Shown in pieces: positions 51,475 through 56,537 of a stretch of 56,537 nt of DNA. The position numbers and the translations under genes were made by a program. This DNA is from Pararcticibacter amylolyticus (lineage in GTDB: Bacteria; Bacteroidota; Bacteroidia; Sphingobacteriales; Sphingobacteriaceae). Under the pieces are notes generated by a model, which saw only the letters and a list, made by a program, of their open reading frames with translations, had not been told where the DNA came from and did not search any database. The stretch is from the NCBI RefSeq assembly GCF_003130405.1, contig NZ_QEAS01000007.1:89754-146290 (forward strand), written 5' to 3'. The number at the start of each line of letters is the position of its first letter. Within the stretch, counting starts at the first letter, position 1.

Positions 51475-54440
51475 TGATGAATACTTTCTTGCCATTTTTA
51501 AACATTCAGAAACGCAGACTTTATGGCCTGATCTGCATCTTTTTACTGGTGTTTTCCTCTCAGCCACTCGTTGCTCAACGGTTCCTGGAAGAGGCTCCTT
51601 CATCGAAACGCTGGGCAGACAGTATTCTCAACAAGCTTTCAAGGCGTCAGAAAATTGCTCAGCTGATGGTCATCCGCATGTCGGAAAGGCGAGGGGATGG
51701 AGTCGCGTTTTATGAGAAAGAAGTTTCAAAATACCTGAAGAAGTATAACATCGGATCAATTTGCCTTTTTCAGGGCACCCCGCTCCAGCAGGCAGAGGTT
51801 GTGAACCGCCTTCAGCAAAAGGCCAAAACACCACTTTTAGTGTGCGTGGATGGCGAGACCGGTGTGGGGATGCGGTTTGCCGGAGTGGTGCCTTACCCTG
51901 ACCAGTTGACAATTGGAGCTGTGCAGGATGCCCGGATCGCTTACCAGGTAGGAAGAGCAATAGGTGAGCAGTGCAAACGGATAGGCATTCAGGTGGATTA
52001 CGCCCCTGTTGTAGATATTAATAATAACCCGGCGAACCCCGTTATTAATTTCAGGTCGTTCGGAGAAGATAAATACAAAGTTGCTTTGCTGGGTACACAG
52101 ATCATGAAAGGAATGCAGGATGAGGGTATAATGGCTTGCGCCAAACATTTCCCCGGACATGGGGATGTTGCTGTAGATTCTCATCTTGATTTACCGGTGA
52201 TCAATAAGTCGGTTGCGCAACTGGATTCACTCGAACTCTATCCTTTCAGGGAACTGGTGAAACAGGGAGTAGGCAGTGTCATGGTAGCCCATTTATATAT
52301 TCCGTCCATTGATGATACCCCGAACAGGGCGACTTCCCTGTCTCCGGCAAATATTAAAGGACTATTACGCCAGCAACTCGGATTTAAGGGACTCACCTTT
52401 ACTGATGCGCTGGAAATGAAGGGTGTTGCGAAGTTTTATCCGCAGGGGGAAGCTGCTGTGCAGTCACTTATAGCCGGAAATGATATGCTTTGTCTTCCCG
52501 GAGATATTAAAGGGAGCATTCGCAAGGTGAGAAGGGCGATCCGCAAAAACCAGCTGAACTGGAAAGATATCGACGATAAGGTTTACCGGGTTTTACTGGC
52601 TAAATATAACCTCGGGCTTAACGCCAGGGGAAGTATTGACACCAGCGCATTAACTTCTGACCTCAATACAAAAGCGATCCAGGTAAAGAAGGATGTTTAT
52701 GCAAATGCAATCACACTTTTAAGAAAGGATGCCGGGATGAGCTTCCCGATCTCTAAAAGTAAGAAAGTTGCTTATGTGGGGATAGGGATTGAAGGAGAGA
52801 ATCATTTTGCGGGTTTGTTAAAGAAGTCGTTTGATGCGGATTGTTTCTATTTTAAGAATACGGCTGATACTGCTGCCGCTGCAAGTTTGCTGGCGCGTAT
52901 AGCTAATGGGTACGATATTGTCCTGATGGGCTTACATCATTACAGGAAATATCCCGCTTCTAATTTTGGTATCAGTCAGGCTTCTGCATCTCTTGCCAGC
53001 CAGCTCAGCGAAAGAGATAATACGATCAGCCTTGTTTTTGGTAATCCCTACGCGATATCCAACCTGCCCGGTGCGAAGAACCTGATTGCCTGTTACGAAG
53101 ACGACAGCCTAATGCACGAAATTGCGGTAAATGTGCTGGAAGGTAAACTTTCACCTAAAGGAAAGCTGCCGGTGACTGTTGCTCCGTCTTTTGCGTATGG
53201 TAGTGGTATTATTCAAAACGAGTACTTCCCGTTGGCTCAACCGGAAGCTGCGGGACTGGATGAGACGGAATTAAATCATATTGATGATGTAGCATTGAAT
53301 GCTATAGAGAAAGGGGCTACTCCTGGTTGTGTTGTTCTGGTGGCGAAGGATGGGAAAGTGGTATTCAACAGGGCCTACGGGCACATGAATTATGATAAAA
53401 AAGAGCCTGTAACTGTCGAATCAGTGTATGATCTGGCTTCTGTGACCAAGATCTCGGCGACTACGGTAAGCGTAATGAAATTATACGAAGAGGGAAAGCT
53501 CAGTATCGAAAAAACATTAGGAGATTACCTTCCCTGGGTAAGGGGATCTGATAAGGCTTCTCTCAAACTAAAAGATATACTATTGCACCAGGCAGGGCTT
53601 GTTGCCTTTATCCCTTTTTATAAAGAAACCCTGGATCCTTCGGGAAAACCGAAACCGGGATTTTACAAACCTGCTCCTGACAGCACATATTCGGTAAGGG
53701 TTGCAGAGAATATGTATATGCGTAAGAATTGGACAGATACGCTCTATCAAAGGATCCTTCAAAGTAAGCTCGGACCGGCTAACAAATATGTATACAGTGA
53801 TAATGATTTTATCTTCCTGGGTAAAGTAGTTGAGCAGATAACCGGTATGTCGCTGGATCAGTATGCACGTAAAACATTCTATGAGCCTTTGCATATGCCC
53901 ACAACAGGCTTTAAGCCGCGTGAGCATCTCCCACTGAACAAGATCGCTCCAACGGAGAATGAGAAGTATTTCCGGCTTCAGCAGATCAGGGGAGATGTGC
54001 ATGATCCGGGAGCGGCGATGTTTGGCGGAATCGCAGGCCATGCAGGCTTGTTCAGCAATGCCTATGACCTGGCCCAGCTTTATCAGATGCTGCTTAACGG
54101 TGGCGAACTTAACGGTGTGCGGTTATTCAAAAAGGAAACGATCGACTTCTTCACGGCCTATCATAGTGAGATCAGCAGGCGCGGTCTGGGATTCGACAAG
54201 CCGGAAAAAGATAATGCGACCAGAAATGAGCCGTATCCATCTCTAAGTGCATCTCCTCAGACTTTTGGGCATACCGGTTTTACGGGCATTTGTGTCTGGG
54301 CGGATCCGAAGTATAATCTTCTGTATATATTTATGTCTAACAGGGTTTGTCCCTACGGAGACAATAATAATCTTGGAAAACTGAATGTTAGGACTGATAT
54401 TCAGGAGATTATCTATAAGGCCATAAAAAATAAAAAGTGA
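51471..54440 (+). CDS. GH3 beta-N-acetylhexosaminidase (NagZ-like) fused to a serine beta-lactamase-type domain
   Basis: The 989-residue protein has a signal segment (about 20-35, ending PLVAQ), a GH3 N-terminal barrel (about 45-385) with the NagZ loop KHFPGHGDVAVDSH and nucleophile Asp in FTDALEMKG, a GH3 C-terminal domain (about 410-570), and a class C/DD-peptidase-like domain (about 600-985) with SVTK (SxxK), YSDND (YxN) and GHTG (KTG-like). It may release GlcNAc from muropeptides and hydrolyse peptide or ester bonds, such as D-Ala peptides. Both halves keep catalytic residues. Overlaps: ATGA with the epimerase, and TGATG with the next gene, so translation is coupled. Confidence 0.95.
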   Translation: MMMNTFLPFLNIQKRRLYGLICIFLLVFSSQPLVAQRFLEEAPSSKRWADSILNKLSRRQKIAQLMVIRMSERRGDGVAFYEKEVSKYLKKYNIGSICLFQGTPLQQAEVVNRLQQKAKTPLLVCVDGETGVGMRFAGVVPYPDQLTIGAVQDARIAYQVGRAIGEQCKRIGIQVDYAPVVDINNNPANPVINFRSFGEDKYKVALLGTQIMKGMQDEGIMACAKHFPGHGDVAVDSHLDLPVINKSVAQLDSLELYPFRELVKQGVGSVMVAHLYIPSIDDTPNRATSLSPANIKGLLRQQLGFKGLTFTDALEMKGVAKFYPQGEAAVQSLIAGNDMLCLPGDIKGSIRKVRRAIRKNQLNWKDIDDKVYRVLLAKYNLGLNARGSIDTSALTSDLNTKAIQVKKDVYANAITLLRKDAGMSFPISKSKKVAYVGIGIEGENHFAGLLKKSFDADCFYFKNTADTAAAASLLARIANGYDIVLMGLHHYRKYPASNFGISQASASLASQLSERDNTISLVFGNPYAISNLPGAKNLIACYEDDSLMHEIAVNVLEGKLSPKGKLPVTVAPSFAYGSGIIQNEYFPLAQPEAAGLDETELNHIDDVALNAIEKGATPGCVVLVAKDGKVVFNRAYGHMNYDKKEPVTVESVYDLASVTKISATTVSVMKLYEEGKLSIEKTLGDYLPWVRGSDKASLKLKDILLHQAGLVAFIPFYKETLDPSGKPKPGFYKPAPDSTYSVRVAENMYMRKNWTDTLYQRILQSKLGPANKYVYSDNDFIFLGKVVEQITGMSLDQYARKTFYEPLHMPTTGFKPREHLPLNKIAPTENEKYFRLQQIRGDVHDPGAAMFGGIAGHAGLFSNAYDLAQLYQMLLNGGELNGVRLFKKETIDFFTAYHSEISRRGLGFDKPEKDNATRNEPYPSLSASPQTFGHTGFTGICVWADPKYNLLYIFMSNRVCPYGDNNNLGKLNVRTDIQEIIYKAIKNKK

Positions 54441-55669
54441 TGAGATCTGTAGGGGTATTAATAGTACTTTGTATGATCAGCATGATTTCTTCTGCTCAGA
54501 AAACTGATAAGTGGTTCGGTAGTTTGCTGCTAAAGGAAGGAAGCCCTGCTTTTAAAAAGGTACTGGATGCGCCTTCGGTATATCAATACCAGGTGATCTA
54601 TACCCGGATTGACAGGGACAGAAATAATAAGCCCCATTTTAAATCTTTTTATCTCAATACGGATGCCGGCAGGTATTTCAATCCTGCATCTACCGTAAAA
54701 TTGCCTGCAGCCCTGATAGCCCTGGAGAAATTAAACGATCTGAAAATAACCGGGGTTGACAAGTACTCCCCTATGATTACGGACAGTGTTTTTAGCGGGC
54801 AGACAAAGGTGCTGAAGGATGAAACATCTGAAAACGGTTATCCTTCTGTTGCCCATTATATAAAAAAAGTCTTCCTCGTGAGTGATAATGACGCTTACAA
54901 CAGGCTGTACGAATGGGACGGGCAGCAGGACCTAAACGAAAAATTATGGCAGAAAGGGTACGTGAATACCCGGATCAACCGCAGGTTTGTTCCTTTGAGC
55001 GAAGAGGAAAACCGGCATACCAATCCGGTTAGTTTCCTGAAAGAGGGAAAGACAGTTTATACCCAGGCTCCCGCTTACAGCAAGGTGACTTTTGATTTTA
55101 GCAGAAAAGTGTTGATTGGGAAAGCTCACTATAACAGAAGTGACGTTTTGGTGAACGAACCAATGGATTTTAGCCGGCATAACAACTTTCCTCTGGAAGA
55201 GCAGCAAGCGATGCTTCGTGCTATCTTGTTTCCCGAAGCGGTAAAACGGAAACAAACATTCCGTCTTTCCTCAGACGACTATCATTTTCTTTATCAATAT
55301 ATGTCCATGTTGCCGCGGGAAAGCCGGTATCCCAGGTATGATACCACGGAGTTTTTTGATGGCTATGCTAAATTCTTTTTAGGCAGGGATGGAAAAAGCG
55401 TCTTACCTTCGGCGGTGCGTATTTTCAGCAAGGCAGGCTGGGCTTACGGGTTTATGACCGATAATGCTTACGTGGCAGATATGGAGAATAATATAGAATT
55501 TTTGATTTCAGCAACTATCTATGTAAATAGCGATGGGATATTGAACGATGATAAGTATGACTATGACACGATAGGCTATCCCTTTTTTAAAGAACTGGGA
55601 GAAATAATCTATAAAAACGAATTGAACAGGAAGAAAAGATATAAGCCGGATTTCAGCAAATTTAGATGA
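54440..55669 (+). CDS. Class A beta-lactamase-like serine hydrolase
   Basis: The frame includes a GTG at 54437, but ATG 54440 overlaps the previous stop as TGATG and is the likely start. A signal peptide (MISSAQ) is followed by the serine hydrolase fold: SxxK motif STVKLP (about residue 77), SDN motif at SDNDAYN and K-A-G in SKAGWAYG in place of KTG. It could act as a DD-peptidase, esterase or beta-lactamase. With the fused serine hydrolase just upstream, two related enzymes occur in tandem, both in a peptidoglycan cluster, so D-Ala removal is more probable than antibiotic resistance. Confidence 0.88.
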   Translation: MRSVGVLIVLCMISMISSAQKTDKWFGSLLLKEGSPAFKKVLDAPSVYQYQVIYTRIDRDRNNKPHFKSFYLNTDAGRYFNPASTVKLPAALIALEKLNDLKITGVDKYSPMITDSVFSGQTKVLKDETSENGYPSVAHYIKKVFLVSDNDAYNRLYEWDGQQDLNEKLWQKGYVNTRINRRFVPLSEEENRHTNPVSFLKEGKTVYTQAPAYSKVTFDFSRKVLIGKAHYNRSDVLVNEPMDFSRHNNFPLEEQQAMLRAILFPEAVKRKQTFRLSSDDYHFLYQYMSMLPRESRYPRYDTTEFFDGYAKFFLGRDGKSVLPSAVRIFSKAGWAYGFMTDNAYVADMENNIEFLISATIYVNSDGILNDDKYDYDTIGYPFFKELGEIIYKNELNRKKRYKPDFSKFR

Positions 55670-55692
55670 GCATAGATTTTGCTGTAACTTTG
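55661..55692 (+). promoter_or_regulatory. Possible promoter of murQ
   Basis: TAACTTTG (55685-55692) matches TAnnTTTG exactly, with TTTA at 55661-55664 as a near -33 element, 20 bases away. It would start transcription near 55699, about 20 bases before the murQ ATG, allowing murQ to be expressed apart from the operon. Confidence 0.5.
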
Positions 55693-55719
55693 GTGTGACA
55701 GTTAGAATAAATTATTAGA

Positions 55720-56526
55720 ATGGAAATAGTAACAGAGAAAGACTCAAATTACAACGATCTTGAAAAAATGTCCCTTAGGGAGGTATTGGTTAATATAAAT
55801 AATGAAGATAAGACGGTTCCTCTTGCTGTAGAGAAGGCGCTGCCCCAGATAGAGAATCTATCGGCGATCACCTCTGCAAAAATGCGGGAAGGCGGTCGTT
55901 TGTTTTATATAGGTGCCGGAACGAGCGGGCGTCTCGGCATCCTGGACGCATCTGAATGTCCGCCTACTTTTGGGGTACCATTTGATTGGGTGATTGGCAT
56001 TATTGCGGGGGGAGATTCGGCTATCAGGAAAGCGGTGGAATTTGCGGAAGATGACCAGGAACAGGCCTGGACAGATTTGCAGGAATATGGAATTAATTCA
56101 GGGGACGTTGTGGTTGGGATCGCCGCATCGGGCACTACTCCTTACGTTATCGGCGGACTGAGAAAGGCTAATGAAAACGGTGTTACTACAGGTTGTATTG
56201 TGTGTAATTCGGGAAGCCCGGTAGCGGCAGAAGCGCAATATCCGGTTGAAGTGGTGGTCGGTCCTGAGTTCCTTTCGGGATCTACTAGGATGAAGTCAGG
56301 CACAGCTCAGAAGCTTGTTCTGAATATGCTGACCACCTCTGTTATGATACAGCTTGGCCGTGTGAAAGGGAATAAGATGGTCGATATGCAATTGACAAAT
56401 AACAAACTCTACAGCCGGGGAGTGAAGATCATCGTAAAGGAAACAGGAACGGATGAACAAACGGCGTCTGAGCTTCTGGAAAAATATGGAAATGTCAGAA
56501 AAGCTATTGAGGCGGTAGGGCAATGA
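55720..56526 (+). CDS. murQ: N-acetylmuramic acid 6-phosphate etherase
   Basis: The 268-residue protein has a SIS-fold with the MurQ motifs YIGAGTSGRLGILDASECPPTFG (the catalytic Glu lies in SECPP), AASGTTPYV and GSTRMKSGTAQK, and a C-terminal helical segment (ASELLEKYGNVRKAIEA). It cleaves the lactyl ether of MurNAc-6-phosphate to give GlcNAc-6-phosphate and D-lactate in the cytoplasm. The length is close to Bacteroidota homologs and somewhat shorter than the E. coli protein. It has its own likely promoter. A MurNAc kinase and transporter are not in the window and may lie beyond its end. Confidence 0.96.
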   Translation: MEIVTEKDSNYNDLEKMSLREVLVNINNEDKTVPLAVEKALPQIENLSAITSAKMREGGRLFYIGAGTSGRLGILDASECPPTFGVPFDWVIGIIAGGDSAIRKAVEFAEDDQEQAWTDLQEYGINSGDVVVGIAASGTTPYVIGGLRKANENGVTTGCIVCNSGSPVAAEAQYPVEVVVGPEFLSGSTRMKSGTAQKLVLNMLTTSVMIQLGRVKGNKMVDMQLTNNKLYSRGVKIIVKETGTDEQTASELLEKYGNVRKAIEAVGQ

Positions 56527-56537
56527 AATAGCTGATT

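Noticed and set aside
54440-55669. Antibiotic-resistance beta-lactamase
   Set aside because: The serine hydrolase motifs are present, but KTG is replaced by K-A-G and the gene is coupled to peptidoglycan-processing genes, so a resistance call is not supported.

Overview
The window looks like a chromosomal piece of a Bacteroidota bacterium, most likely order Sphingobacteriales (Pedobacter-like). The reasons are three SusC/SusD outer-membrane pairs, a FecI/FecR-type sigma/anti-sigma pair next to a SusC with an STN domain, many SusD-like and enzyme lipoproteins with Cys-Lys-Lys after the signal peptide, weak Shine-Dalgarno sites, and -7 elements of the TAnnTTTG type. No rRNA, tRNA, CRISPR array, insertion sequence or phage gene was seen. 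Placement below order level is a guess.

Layout. (1) 1-4223: a stand-alone TonB-dependent receptor, a bidirectional terminator, and a nucleotide pyrophosphatase/phosphodiesterase. (2) 4224-6457: AT-rich accessory DNA with a lipoprotein gene broken by a one-base frameshift, then an intergenic stretch with two terminators. (3) 6458-11894: a RiPP-like island with a full-length LanB-type lanthipeptide dehydratase, a convergent LytTR response regulator/histidine kinase pair, and an unlisted 46-codon Ser/Thr-rich peptide gene with its own terminator. No LanC or exporter is present. (4) 11895-30856: FecI/FecR, SusC/SusD, two endonuclease/exonuclease/phosphatase-family lipoproteins or secreted proteins, an NHL-propeller lipoprotein, two GH89 alpha-N-acetylglucosaminidases, a PAP2 phosphatase, a GH97 enzyme, glycerate kinase and a small membrane protein. 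A convergent HGSNAT/NagX-like membrane acetyltransferase follows (30865-31983). (5) 32358-37352: a SusC/SusD/small-lipoprotein operon. (6) 37934-42948: a third SusC/SusD pair, closed by a strong terminator. (7) 43014-56526: GHL10 glycosidase, GH9 enzyme joined through a slippery heptamer to a polysaccharide deacetylase, a metallophosphoesterase-PQQ propeller fusion, NlpC/P60 peptidase, Ala-Glu epimerase, NagZ-beta-lactamase fusion, a second serine hydrolase and MurQ.

How they work together (inference). Region 4 reads as a locus for a glycan carrying terminal alpha-GlcNAc or alpha-GlcN, possibly with phosphodiester links: SusC/D import, phosphoesterases, two GH89s, and a membrane acetyltransferase that could N-acetylate GlcN so GH89 can cut it. 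Region 7 reads as peptidoglycan or muropeptide scavenging: NlpC/P60 cuts stem peptides, NagZ and MurQ process the sugars, and the epimerase handles L-Ala-D-Glu. The most unusual items are the orphan LanB with a candidate precursor peptide, and the in-phase A AAA AAG heptamer at the end of GH9 that would join it to a deacetylase lacking its own start codon.
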